A stretch of DNA of 64,000 bases. Source: Oscillospiraceae bacterium. Lineage in GTDB: Bacteria > Bacillota_A > Clostridia > Oscillospirales > Oscillospiraceae. A program made the translations under genes and the position numbers. The stretch covers positions 3,629-67,628 of the forward strand of contig JAETOP010000005.1 of the NCBI GenBank assembly GCA_021771675.1. Reading direction: 5' to 3'. This document shows positions 8,327-15,563 of the stretch, piece by piece (positions within the stretch are counted from its first letter, which is position 1; every line of letters starts with the position of its first letter). The notes beneath the pieces are model-generated. The model saw only the letters and a program-made list of their open reading frames with translations, was not told the DNA's origin and did no database searches.

Positions 8327-8356
8327 TTGTTTCATTTGCGAAGGATATGGTATAAT
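8327..8356 (+). promoter_or_regulatory. promoter at the left prophage boundary
   Basis: TTGTTT (8327-8332), an 18-bp spacer and TATAAT (8351-8356) form a plus-strand promoter that runs straight into a terminator hairpin at 8368. Before phage insertion it may have driven ispE, since the same 11 bases TATGGTATAAT occur at 53221 before ispE. That history is inference. Confidence 0.5.
8346..8356. repeat. candidate attL core A (TATGGTATAAT)
   Basis: These 11 bases recur exactly at 53221-53231 on the other side of the prophage. They could be the attachment core, but GGTATAAT is also a common extended -10 in this genome (3574, and a variant at 56263), so the match may only reflect two promoters. 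Confidence 0.35.
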
Positions 8357-8367
8357 AAAAACAGATG

Positions 8368-8406
8368 AAGCGGGAACCCTTGATTTTTCAGGGGTTCCCG
8401 CTTTTC
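8368..8406. terminator. terminator downstream of integrase
   Basis: A 16-bp stem with one G-T pair (8368-8383 with 8388-8403, loop TTTT) is followed by TTTTC on the plus strand. On the minus strand it lies downstream of int, where a T5 run occurs 10 nt later. It probably insulates the phage edge from host transcription. Confidence 0.75.
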
Positions 8407-8415
8407 TTGTTACTA
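8407..8415. repeat. candidate attL core B (TTGTTACTA)
   Basis: The nine bases TTGTTACTA recur at 53019-53027, 16 bp after the amidase stop. Their position between int and the host side suits an attachment core, but the match is short. Confidence 0.35.
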
Positions 8416-8451
8416 ATGCGTTTATAGTTCAGCGTTCAGCGGCTAAAATGT

Positions 8452-9468
8452 TCAACATTGTATCAGGGCCACAGTTGCTTTCAATTCATCAAGGGTTTTG
8501 TGATTATAGACCCGGTTTCCAGTGTCCTTGGACACATGGCCCATAAGAAGATCAATACATTTCCGGTTGGCCCCGGCGCTGTCCAACTGCGTTTCAAAGG
8601 TGTGGCGGCATTCGTGCGGGGTGTGGTTCATTTCCAGAGCCTTCATAATGTCCGCCCAAAATATCCGGTATTGGGTTTGATTACAGGGCCTTCCATTATA
8701 GCAGATCAGCCGTGGGCCACCTTCAGCAAGACGGGCTTCAATGAATGGCCTGATTTTGGAATGAATGGGAACCACCCGATCTTTACCAGCCTTTGTTTTG
8801 GTGCCGCCTTTCATCGTCCCGGCATGAAGATCAATATCTTCAGGTTTCAGGTTCAACAATTCACTGATCCGCCACCCGGAATAAATCAGGATCAGGACAG
8901 TATCAACCCAAGGATCAGACTGGTGTTCCCAAAGCTGTTTGATTTCATCCGTACTGAAAGGAAGGCGGCTTGTGGGCGGGATTGGATCAGAAGTCAGAAG
9001 ATCAGAGTAACAGCGGGTTATTATATCCAATTCAAGGGCGAACCTGTCAAGATGCCCCCAAAGGTTTTTGATTGCCGCTTGGGTGCTGTACCCTTTCCCA
9101 CAGTTATCAATGGTTTCTTGCATTTGGTATGAACGGATTTGCTTATAAGGTTTGTTCACCAACTTTGAACAATGGTTGAACGCTGAACAAAGTGAAGAAC
9201 GGTTGGATTCCCCCAGCTTGGGGGCCTTCTTTTCTTTCCATAGATCAAAAAGCTGTTGGAGGGTGATTTTCGCCCGGTCAACATCCCATGGATCACGGTT
9301 GTATTCTGCAAGCATGATGTTTCCCGCTTCACGGGTTTCCGCATAGCCGATTATATCATAGATCGGTTGGCGCTTTTCATTCCATCCAACGGTTTTCTTC
9401 ACTATGTATGGGCGGCGGCGCTTTCCTGATAGCTTCGCAACCGTTCCATAGCCGTTGGGATTTCGCAT
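8452..9468 (-). CDS. int: Tyrosine-family phage integrase
   Basis: The 338-aa protein has the usual layout: an N-terminal arm-binding part (residues 1-60), a core-binding helical domain (65-160) and a C-terminal catalytic domain. Catalytic residues are visible as R in SGWRISELL, HxxR in HECRHTF, H in LMGHVSK and the nucleophile Y in NRVYNHKT near the C-terminus. It catalyses site-specific integration and excision. It is transcribed leftward toward the phage end; AGGTGAT precedes ATG 9468. No excisionase gene is obvious; the HTH proteins at 10996 and 13263 are candidates. Confidence 0.93.
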   Translation of the reverse strand: MRNPNGYGTVAKLSGKRRRPYIVKKTVGWNEKRQPIYDIIGYAETREAGNIMLAEYNRDPWDVDRAKITLQQLFDLWKEKKAPKLGESNRSSLCSAFNHCSKLVNKPYKQIRSYQMQETIDNCGKGYSTQAAIKNLWGHLDRFALELDIITRCYSDLLTSDPIPPTSRLPFSTDEIKQLWEHQSDPWVDTVLILIYSGWRISELLNLKPEDIDLHAGTMKGGTKTKAGKDRVVPIHSKIRPFIEARLAEGGPRLICYNGRPCNQTQYRIFWADIMKALEMNHTPHECRHTFETQLDSAGANRKCIDLLMGHVSKDTGNRVYNHKTLDELKATVALIQC

Positions 9469-9534
9469 TATATCACCTGTCTTTCTTGGAAAAAGGGTAT
9501 GGCAAAGCTAAACCCCATGTGATATAATGTTCAA

Positions 9535-9618
9535 TGGTGGTTGAAACATTAACTTCAAAAGGGTTTGTTTCGCCTGACCGCTTCCGGTGTGCAAGACCGG
9601 GGGCGGTCATTTTTTTTT
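9535..9618 (+). ncRNA. candidate small RNA upstream of integrase
   Basis: An extended -10 (TGATATAAT, 9520-9528) with a weak -35 is followed about 85 nt later by a two-tier hairpin (TGACCGC 9575-9581 with GCGGTCA 9603-9609, inner CCGGT/ACCGG) and a run of nine T (9610-9618). No ORF with a ribosome site fits between. It reads away from int. Nothing is known about a target; expression is inferred from promoter plus terminator only. Confidence 0.5.
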
Positions 9619-9678
9619 GCTTATGTGTTCTGATCTGTTCTGCTGAAAATGCCTGAAATCTCTTGAAAATCTTTGAAT

Positions 9679-9780
9679 GGAACAGATGGAACAGATGCTA
9701 TATTATTCAAATCAAAATATAAAAAAAATATAAAATAATATATCAGAGATAGGAAAAATATCTGTTCTATCTGTTCTATT
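9679..9780. repeat. AT-rich element with inverted GAACAGAT iterons, copy 1
   Basis: Left arm GGAACAGATGGAACAGATG (9679-9697) and right arm TATCTGTTCTATCTGTTC (9759-9776) are inverted tandem iterons around about 61 bp of almost pure A/T. More units lie at 9626-9642 (TGTTCTGATCTGTTCTG). The same design recurs at 27009-27117. It resembles a replicator or a multi-site protein-binding region; see findings. Confidence 0.8.
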
Positions 9781-10154
9781 TACAATTCAATGGTTTCAGG
9801 TGAGCCGCCGAAAGAATATTGCAACTTCAGAAATTCATTGTATTCCTTGGCGGTTCCCCATACTGCAATCATGCCTTTGTCATAGGAGATCACCAAATAA
9901 TACTTCTGAATTCCTTTGGCCTTGGATGTGGAAAAGGCTTGTCCATGATACTTCAGCATGAAGGCCGCTTCACCCATTGCGCTGAAGGATTGGATTCTAT
10001 TCATGGGTAAAGTTACTGTGGTTTCTGGCTTCAGCCGTTTGATCACTAAAAGATCATCTTGAACTTCCAAGGTACAAGGATAGTCTGTGGCAAATCCTGT
10101 GATGCCTTCATAGTGCATAACCCGTATGGCGGAATTTTTCTTCTTTCCAAACAT
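9780..10154 (-). CDS. Phage protein next to the repressor, unknown
   Basis: The 124-aa product begins MFGKKKNSAIRVMHYEGI and is predicted by eye to be mostly beta strands (LEVQDDLLVIKRLKPETTVTLPMNRIQSF) with a short C-terminal helix (AKEYNEFLKLQYSF). That pattern resembles a PH-like barrel, but no family can be named with confidence. It lies 15 bp downstream of the repressor on the same strand, so it should be made in the lysogen and could have an immunity or superinfection role. Its stop codon overlaps the right arm of the AT-rich repeat element. Confidence 0.65.
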   Translation of the reverse strand: MFGKKKNSAIRVMHYEGITGFATDYPCTLEVQDDLLVIKRLKPETTVTLPMNRIQSFSAMGEAAFMLKYHGQAFSTSKAKGIQKYYLVISYDKGMIAVWGTAKEYNEFLKLQYSFGGSPETIEL

Positions 10155-10169
10155 GGCCTATAACCCCCT

Positions 10170-10811
10170 TTACTTTATATCGCTTTGGAACGCAACAGCT
10201 TTACCTATGATCCTGATGTGATCCAATTCTTCACCGCTGAAGCGCATGGTTTTATATTGCGGGTTTTCTGCGAAAAGCTGAAGAACCCCGGCTTCCTGAT
10301 CATAATAGACCCGCTTCAGCGTGGCTTCATCGTCAATGATAACAGCGGCAATTTCACCATCTTCAACCATGGGCTGTTTCCGAATGAAAACAATGTCACC
10401 ATCATATATTCTGGCCCCGATCATGGAATCGCCCTTTGCCTTCAGGCAGAAATCAGCCTGAATGTTAGCCCCGGCTTCCACATACAGATCAACTTCTTCA
10501 TTTGCCATGATCGGTTCCCCACAGGCAATGTTCCCCAACAGCGGGAACTTCTTTGTTTCGATCCTGAACAGGTTATCCACGGTAATTTCCCGGTGGGGTT
10601 CATCAATCCAGCCCATCAAATAGGCCGGGGTGGTGTGCAATGCTTTTGCAAGGGAAGCGATTTTATCCCGGCGCATATTGGCAATCATACCGGTTTCCCA
10701 TTTTCTGACCGTGCTTTTTCCAACGCCAACTTCATTGGCAACCTGTTCTAAAGTAAGATTCTGCGAAACCCGCAAATCCTTTATTCTTTGGGCCATATCT
10801 AACTCCGCCAT
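10170..10811 (-). CDS. Prophage repressor (XRE + S24 peptidase)
   Basis: The 213-aa protein has an N-terminal HTH (QRIKDLRVSQNLTLEQVANEVGVG..TVRKWE, residues 7-45) and a C-terminal LexA/CI-type S24 domain. The expected autocleavage site is in GNIACGEP, the nucleophile Ser in GDSMIGARI, and the general-base Lys in ATLKRVYY. Such repressors hold lysogeny and cut themselves after RecA activation. GAGGTG six nt before ATG 10811 sets the start; upstream GTG 10820 overlaps the ribosome site. It is divergent from the cro-like gene with shared operators between them. Confidence 0.92.
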   Translation of the reverse strand: MAELDMAQRIKDLRVSQNLTLEQVANEVGVGKSTVRKWETGMIANMRRDKIASLAKALHTTPAYLMGWIDEPHREITVDNLFRIETKKFPLLGNIACGEPIMANEEVDLYVEAGANIQADFCLKAKGDSMIGARIYDGDIVFIRKQPMVEDGEIAAVIIDDEATLKRVYYDQEAGVLQLFAENPQYKTMRFSGEELDHIRIIGKAVAFQSDIK

Positions 10812-10841
10812 GGTCAACACCTCTTTCCTGTTGTTACTACC

Positions 10842-10870
10842 AATATAGCATACTTGTGTCTTTTATGCAA
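10842..10870 (-). promoter_or_regulatory. repressor promoter (PRM-like)
   Basis: On the minus strand TTGCAT (10865-10870), a 17-bp spacer and TATATT (10842-10847) form a promoter 31 nt before the repressor start. A half operator GTGTC-TTTT (10856-10864) lies inside the spacer. Confidence 0.7.
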
Positions 10871-10895
10871 CATAAATTTCAAGAAAAATAAAAAA

Positions 10896-10911
10896 GTTTC
10901 TTTTAAGACAA
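10896..10911. promoter_or_regulatory. operator-like site, degenerate
   Basis: GTTTCTTTTAAGACAA resembles the palindrome at 10953 (GTGTCCTAAAGGACAC) in its outer bases and sits between the two divergent promoters. Confidence 0.5.
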
Positions 10912-10919
10912 AAAGGGTG

Positions 10920-10948
10920 TTGACAAGCTACACCGGGTATGGTAATAT
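10920..10948 (+). promoter_or_regulatory. early lytic promoter (PR-like)
   Basis: A perfect TTGACA (10920-10925), a 17-bp spacer and TAATAT (10943-10948) read toward the cro-like gene and the whole early operon. The main operator starts 5 bp after the -10. Confidence 0.85.
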
Positions 10949-10952
10949 GAGA

Positions 10953-10968
10953 GTGTCCTAAAGGACAC
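10953..10968. promoter_or_regulatory. main repressor/Cro operator
   Basis: GTGTCCTAAAGGACAC is a 7+2+7 perfect palindrome at the expected start point of the early promoter, so binding would block initiation. Confidence 0.8.
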
Positions 10969-10995
10969 AATGAAACTTTCAAAGGATGTGATGAA

Positions 10996-11202
10996 ATGAA
11001 CAAGGCCCGTCTGGAATACGAAATGAATCTGCGCCATGTCAGCAAGTCTGATATGTGCGCCATGCTTGGGATTTCCCGATCCGCCTTTTACCGTAAGTGT
11101 AACGGTGAATCGGAATTCACCCAAAGCGAGATTCAGAAGATCGTGGATTTCCTGAATCTTGACAGCCCCATGGGAATTTTTTTTACCGAAAAAGTGTCCT
11201 AA
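10996..11202 (+). CDS. Cro-like small HTH protein
   Basis: The 68-aa protein has one helix-turn-helix (HVSKSDMCAMLGISRSAFYRKCNGESEFTQ, residues 14-43) with no further domain. It is the first gene of the rightward early operon, directly after the early promoter and main operator. By position it should compete with the S24 repressor at the lysis-lysogeny switch. An additional operator copy overlaps its stop codon at 11194. Confidence 0.82.
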   Translation: MNKARLEYEMNLRHVSKSDMCAMLGISRSAFYRKCNGESEFTQSEIQKIVDFLNLDSPMGIFFTEKVS

Positions 11203-11209
11203 AAGACAC
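11194..11209. promoter_or_regulatory. second operator after cro-like gene
   Basis: GTGTCCTAAAAGACAC differs from the main operator palindrome by one base and lies across the cro stop codon, before the SprT-like gene. Confidence 0.65.
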
Positions 11210-11226
11210 GGAAGGGAGAACGCCAA

Positions 11227-11847
11227 ATGAGTGAAGCAAGCCTGAAGCCGGTAATTGCAGAACTTGAAACCTTGTTTTCAAAATTCAATGCCCGGTTCTT
11301 TGAAAACAAGCTGGAAAGCCCGGTGATCACCGTTTCCCCGGATCATACCCGTGGGGCTTACGGATGGTGTACCAGTTGGAAGGCTTGGCAGAATGGAGCC
11401 AAGGAAGGCGGGTTCTATGAAATCAACCTTTGCGCTGAATATCTGAACCGGCCCTATGAAGAAACCTGTGGAACCTTGCTTCATGAAATGGTTCATCTTC
11501 AGAACCTTCAGGATGGCGTTCAGGACACTTCCCGTTCTGGCACCTACCACAACAAGAAATTCAAGGAAACCGCTGAAGCCCACGGCCTGACCGTGGAGAA
11601 AGGCGAAAAGTACGGATGGCATAAAACCACCCTTTCCCCGGAAGCCCTTGAATTTGTTCAGAGCCTTGGAAAGCAAGGGTTCACCCTTGTAAGGCCCCGG
11701 CCACTTGGCCTGAAGGGTTCCAGCAAAAGCGGCGGATCATCTTCCAGAAAGTATGTTTGCCCCTGTTGCGGAACCATCATCCGGGCCACTAAAGAGGTTC
11801 ATGTGATCTGTGCCGAATGTGAAGTTGAATTTCAGGAGGAAATCTAA
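11227..11847 (+). CDS. SprT-like zinc metallopeptidase domain protein
   Basis: The 206-aa protein has the SprT layout. The HExxH motif is HEMVHLQ (residues 88-94) with a downstream His in TYHNKKFKETAEAHGL. A C-terminal zinc ribbon follows (CPCCGT..CAEC, residues 178-200). SprT/Spartan-type proteins in eukaryotes cut proteins crosslinked to DNA; in phages the role is unknown but DNA-related by analogy. GGAAGGGAG precedes ATG 11227. It is the second early gene. Confidence 0.85.
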   Translation: MSEASLKPVIAELETLFSKFNARFFENKLESPVITVSPDHTRGAYGWCTSWKAWQNGAKEGGFYEINLCAEYLNRPYEETCGTLLHEMVHLQNLQDGVQDTSRSGTYHNKKFKETAEAHGLTVEKGEKYGWHKTTLSPEALEFVQSLGKQGFTLVRPRPLGLKGSSKSGGSSSRKYVCPCCGTIIRATKEVHVICAECEVEFQEEI

Positions 11848-12009
11848 ATGAAGTTGATTAACGCCAAAGATTGGAAGGCCGTTCACTTTGAGAATCGAAC
11901 AATTTTGAAAAGTGATCGCAACCTGTACCCGGAAGCTGATTGGTGGGCGCTGATTTCTTCGGTGGATGTAGAACCGATGGATGAACCCGGCCATTACAAG
12001 GCTATCTAA
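11848..12009 (+). CDS. 53-aa phage protein
   Basis: ATG 11848 overlaps the TAA of the SprT-like gene and is preceded by CAGGAGGAAAT. The 53-residue acidic product (MKLINAKDWKAVHFEN..DWWALISSVDVEPMDEPGHY) has no recognisable domain. Tight packing in the early operon with good ribosome sites on both sides supports translation. Confidence 0.6.
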   Translation: MKLINAKDWKAVHFENRTILKSDRNLYPEADWWALISSVDVEPMDEPGHYKAI

Positions 12010-12025
12010 CAGGAGGTTTACCCCA

Positions 12026-12388
12026 ATGAATGTGAAGCTGACCAAAAGAACGGCGTGGGAACTGATCAGCCGGATTTGCCCCCGGCTGAATATCAGCAAA
12101 GACACCACCCCGCCTGATGTGGCAATCTTCCGGGCTTCCACCGGCCCCGCTGGTTTGGAAATCCGCTGTGAAAATGACTGGTTCAACCATAACGGGCGGA
12201 TCAGGTTGACCCTTTCCGATGGTGAGAACCAGATCATCCAGTATTATCACCCCGACACTCTGAACCGGGACTATGTGGCGGAACAGGCAGAAAAAGAAGA
12301 ATCCGCAAGAGAAGCCCGGAAAGATTGGGTTCAGTCAATGGGCTTGGAAATGGCCCACAAGCTGGTTGATCGTTATTGGGAGGGTTGA
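12026..12388 (+). CDS. hypothetical early phage protein
   Basis: AGGAGG at 12011-12016 points to ATG 12026, giving 120 aa; an upstream in-frame start lies within the previous gene. The sequence (MNVKLTKRTAWELISRICP) has a mixed N-terminal domain with a beta pattern (IRLTLSDGENQIIQYY) and a charged helix at the C-terminus (EQAEKEESAREARKDW). No family recognised. Confidence 0.6.
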   Translation: MNVKLTKRTAWELISRICPRLNISKDTTPPDVAIFRASTGPAGLEIRCENDWFNHNGRIRLTLSDGENQIIQYYHPDTLNRDYVAEQAEKEESAREARKDWVQSMGLEMAHKLVDRYWEG

Positions 12389-12390
12389 AG

Positions 12391-13248
12391 ATGTATGTGC
12401 CTAATACCCCCCCCCAACCTGAATATTGGGTTCTGTCCCTTTCAGGTGGTAAGGATTCCACGGCCCTTGGCCTTGAATGGCTGAAGCGCCACCAGCAAGA
12501 CCCCGTTACATATCCGCTGGATGAAGTGGTGTACTGTGACACATGGATGGAGTTTCCTGCCATGATGGAGCATATCAACCGCCTTGAACGGATTTTCAAG
12601 GAAGCCGGGATCAAGTTTACACGGGTTCAGAACCCTAAATCCTTTGAATGGTATATGTTCGATTATGACCCCAAACGCCACAATCCCAATCTTCAGGGAG
12701 TGAAAGACCAAAGCTGGCCGGGGCCAAAAGCCCGTTGGTGTACTGCTGAACTGAAAACCAGAATCATCAATAAGTATCTTGCCCAGCTTCGTGAACAGTA
12801 CACCGTTATTCAGTTAGTTGGCCTTGCCGCTGATGAAGAATACCGGTTGGAGCGGGAACACAATCAAGATCCCACACACCGCCACCCATTAGCAGAATGG
12901 GGGTGGACGGAAGCTGATTGTTTGAAATACTGCTATGATCACGGCTTTGATTGGGGCGGCTTATATGAGATTTTCCACCGGGTTTCTTGTTGGTGCTGTC
13001 CGTTGCAGAGCCTTGAAGAATTACGGAACTTGCGAAAACATTTCCCCGATCTGTGGGCAAAGCTGTTGGATATGGAACATCGAACTTGGCGAACCTTCCG
13101 GGCCGATTATTCGGTGGATCAGCTTGAAATCCGCTTTGCCTTTGAGGAAGAACGGTTGGCCGCTGGCCTTCCGATTAACCGAACCTGTGAATTTATGTCA
13201 GAACTTCGGAAACGGCTTGAAGAAGCCGGTTTCCCACAAAAACAATAG
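12391..13248 (+). CDS. PAPS-reductase-family PP-loop ATPase
   Basis: The 285-aa protein carries the PP-loop SGGKDST near residues 18-24, then EVVYCDTWMEFPAM, the ARWCTAELK motif typical of phage and DndC-like members, and CxC-type cysteines in VSCWCCPLQSLEELR. The family activates sulfate or other groups by adenylation; phage members are thought to act on DNA or tRNA modification rather than sulfate reduction, as no sulfite reductase partner is present. GGGAGGG precedes ATG 12391. A C9 tract at 12407-12415 lies in codons 6-9, so a one-base slip would destroy the gene. Confidence 0.85.
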   Translation: MYVPNTPPQPEYWVLSLSGGKDSTALGLEWLKRHQQDPVTYPLDEVVYCDTWMEFPAMMEHINRLERIFKEAGIKFTRVQNPKSFEWYMFDYDPKRHNPNLQGVKDQSWPGPKARWCTAELKTRIINKYLAQLREQYTVIQLVGLAADEEYRLEREHNQDPTHRHPLAEWGWTEADCLKYCYDHGFDWGGLYEIFHRVSCWCCPLQSLEELRNLRKHFPDLWAKLLDMEHRTWRTFRADYSVDQLEIRFAFEEERLAAGLPINRTCEFMSELRKRLEEAGFPQKQ

Positions 13249-13262
13249 GAGGTTGAGCAAGA

Positions 13263-13697
13263 ATGAAAACTTTTGCAGAGCGTTTGAAATACGCAATGGG
13301 TGAATCTGGCCTGAACCAATCCACCCTTTCTGAAAGGACTGGTGCTTCCAAGGCCGCTATCAGTCAGTATCTTTCCGGTAAGAACATCCCCGGCCCGGAG
13401 CGTGTGAAGGTGCTGGCCGATGCCACCGGCGTTTCCTTTGATTACCTGATGGGGTATGAAGCGCCCCCGGCCAAGGAACAGAAGGTTTCCGTGAAGAAGA
13501 TCACCACAGCAGATGCGGCCCGGTGCCTTGGGAAAAGCAAGCAGTTTGTAAGGATTGGCCTTCAGCGTGGCCTTCTTCCTTTTGGGAATGCGGTTCCCGG
13601 CGTGGGCGGTTCTTACAACTATTACATCAACCCCGCCAAATTCCGTGAGTATGTCGGAGCTGAACAGTTTGATGCCTTCTTTGGGTTGACGGCATGA
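13263..13697 (+). CDS. XRE HTH protein with second DNA-binding half
   Basis: The 144-aa protein has an N-terminal HTH_3 (FAERLKYAMGESGLNQSTLSERTGASKAAISQYL, residues 3-36) and a C-terminal helix-turn-helix-like part (TTADAARCLGKSKQFVRIGLQRGLLPFGNAV) that resembles excisionase or MerR-type N-termini. It may be a regulator of early genes or an excision factor. It overlaps the next gene by 4 bp (ATGA). Confidence 0.7.
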   Translation: MKTFAERLKYAMGESGLNQSTLSERTGASKAAISQYLSGKNIPGPERVKVLADATGVSFDYLMGYEAPPAKEQKVSVKKITTADAARCLGKSKQFVRIGLQRGLLPFGNAVPGVGGSYNYYINPAKFREYVGAEQFDAFFGLTA

Positions 13698-15043
13698 TCA
13701 CACTATTCCAGCACCAGCAAAAAGCCCTTGACCAAACAGAAGGTTACAACCGGTGTGCCTATTACCTTGATATGGGCCTTGGGAAAACTTTTGTTGGTTC
13801 AGAAAAAATGATGAAGCTGAACACCCGGATCAATCTGGTGGTTTGTCAGTGTTCCAAGGTTCAAGACTGGATTGAACATTTTCAGACCTATTACACCCGG
13901 AACTGTGTTTTTGACCTTACAAAACCCAAAACCTTCAAATGGTTTTTTGATCAGGTTCAATGTGAGGTTCCAACCCTGATGATTGGCGTGATCAACTATG
14001 AACTGACCTTCAGGCGGAAGATTCTGAAAACCTTGACCGGCTTCACGCTGATGTTAGATGAATCTTCCCTGATCCAGAATGAAAACGCCAAGCGTTCCAA
14101 TTTCATTCTTGGGCTTCACCCTGACAATGTAATTCTTCTTTCCGGTACACCAACCGGGGGCAAGTATGAAAAGCTGTGGAGCCAATGCCAACTGTTGGGG
14201 TGGAACATATCAAAAGAACTGTTCTGGAAGCAGTACATTGAAACAGAATGGGTTGAAGATGATGGTTTTTGGCGGAAGCAGATCACCGGCTATAAAAATG
14301 TTGACCGGCTGAAAAAGAAGCTGGCCGAACATGGGGCGGTGTTTATGACCACCGATGATGCCGGGATTGATCTTCCTGCAAAGAACATGATCCAAGTGAA
14401 AACCCGGCCTTCCCCGGAATATTGGAAATTCTGGCGTGAACGGGTTGTGACTATCGACACCACAAACCTTCAGGAATTTGAACTGGATTCTGATTTCTTC
14501 GGTTCCAATGAACACTGTAAGCGGGAATTGATTGGTGATACCAGCTTGACCCGCCGCCTGTATGCCCGTCAGCTTTGCGGCCTATATAACCCATACCGCT
14601 ATGAAGCCTTTCGGGATTTGGTGAACAGTACAGAAGATCGGCTGATCGTGTTCTATAACTTCACAGAAGAAATGGAACGCCTGAAGGGGATGGTGACAGC
14701 CATGAATCGCCCGGTTTCCATTCTATCCGGTGAAGTAAAAGATCTGAATGCCTATCAATACCAGAGCAATTCAGTTACTTTCATTCAGTATCAGGCCGGG
14801 GCCATGGGGGGCAACTTCCAAAAGGCCAACAAGATCATTTATTTCAGCCTTCCCCAAGGTTGGGAACTATGGGAGCAGAGCCAAAAGCGGATTCACAGGA
14901 TGGGCCAAGAACGCCCGTGCTTCTATTACCTTCTGATCTGCCCCGGAACGGTGGAAGAAGATATTCTGACCACCCTTCAAATGAGAAAGGACTATAACGA
15001 TGAACTATTCCGAAAATACGAGGAAAAGACAGAACGCAATTAA
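13694..15043 (+). CDS. SNF2-type DNA helicase
   Basis: The 449-aa protein shows SF2 motifs in order: motif I MGLGKT (residues 28-33, Walker A with DMGLGKTF), motif II LDESS (Walker B, in place of DEAH), motif III LLSGTP, and C-terminal motifs V/VI in SVTFIQYQAGAMGGNFQKA and QSQKRIHRMGQ. Length fits minimal phage SNF2 helicases used in replication or recombination. It overlaps the preceding HTH gene by 4 bp and the following 3D-domain gene by 44 bp. Confidence 0.88.
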   Translation: MITLFQHQQKALDQTEGYNRCAYYLDMGLGKTFVGSEKMMKLNTRINLVVCQCSKVQDWIEHFQTYYTRNCVFDLTKPKTFKWFFDQVQCEVPTLMIGVINYELTFRRKILKTLTGFTLMLDESSLIQNENAKRSNFILGLHPDNVILLSGTPTGGKYEKLWSQCQLLGWNISKELFWKQYIETEWVEDDGFWRKQITGYKNVDRLKKKLAEHGAVFMTTDDAGIDLPAKNMIQVKTRPSPEYWKFWRERVVTIDTTNLQEFELDSDFFGSNEHCKRELIGDTSLTRRLYARQLCGLYNPYRYEAFRDLVNSTEDRLIVFYNFTEEMERLKGMVTAMNRPVSILSGEVKDLNAYQYQSNSVTFIQYQAGAMGGNFQKANKIIYFSLPQGWELWEQSQKRIHRMGQERPCFYYLLICPGTVEEDILTTLQMRKDYNDELFRKYEEKTERN

Positions 15044-15563
15044 GCGCCAAAGGTGGTTCCGCCGTATGTTCACCGTGGCCCTTCTAATGGGCATTCTGAT
15101 TGGCTTTGTTCTTGGCCGTATTTCTGCCACCGCATTTGAGGACAAGCCAACCCCGGCACCGGAACCCACGGAAACCGCCTTTGTAATCAGCACCCCGGAG
15201 CCGGTGAATCTGGTTCAGGAAACCCCGGAACCTGTTCTGTTGGGTACATACAGGATCACCGCTTACTGTTCCTGTGAAAAGTGCTGTGGGGAATGGGCCA
15301 AGAACCGGCCTGATGGGATTGTTTATGGGGCTTCCGGTGAAGAACTGGTTGCCGGTGTTTCCTGTGCTTCCCCGTTGCCCTTTGGAACAGTTGTGGAGAT
15401 TGAAGGCTTGGGTGAATATGTCGTTCAGGACAGAACCGCCGCATGGGTGGTTGAAAAGTATGGTGAACAGCAGATTGATATTTACTTTGACAACCATGAA
15501 GCCGTCTGTGAATTTGGCCTGAAATATCTAAATGTTTATCTGAAAGGAGAACCAGAAACATGA
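15000..15563 (+). CDS. Membrane-anchored 3D-domain protein
   Basis: The 187-aa product has a basic N-terminus, one transmembrane helix (FTVALLMGILIGFVLGRI, residues 24-41), a Pro/Glu-rich spacer (PTPAPEPTE..STPEP) and a C-terminal 3D domain with YRITAYCSCEKCCG, ASPLPFGTVVEIEGLGEYVVQDRTA. In this fold the last Asp is part of the three-Asp motif. 3D domains occur in cell-wall lytic transglycosylases and resuscitation proteins. Its presence in the early rather than the lysis module is unusual. The start lies inside the helicase gene after GAAAGGA. Confidence 0.75.
   Translation: MNYSENTRKRQNAIKRQRWFRRMFTVALLMGILIGFVLGRISATAFEDKPTPAPEPTETAFVISTPEPVNLVQETPEPVLLGTYRITAYCSCEKCCGEWAKNRPDGIVYGASGEELVAGVSCASPLPFGTVVEIEGLGEYVVQDRTAAWVVEKYGEQQIDIYFDNHEAVCEFGLKYLNVYLKGEPET

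Noticed and set aside
9679..9780. GAACAGAT repeats as a CRISPR array
   Set aside because: Repeat units are 8 bp, inverted, with one AT-rich interior and no regular spacers.
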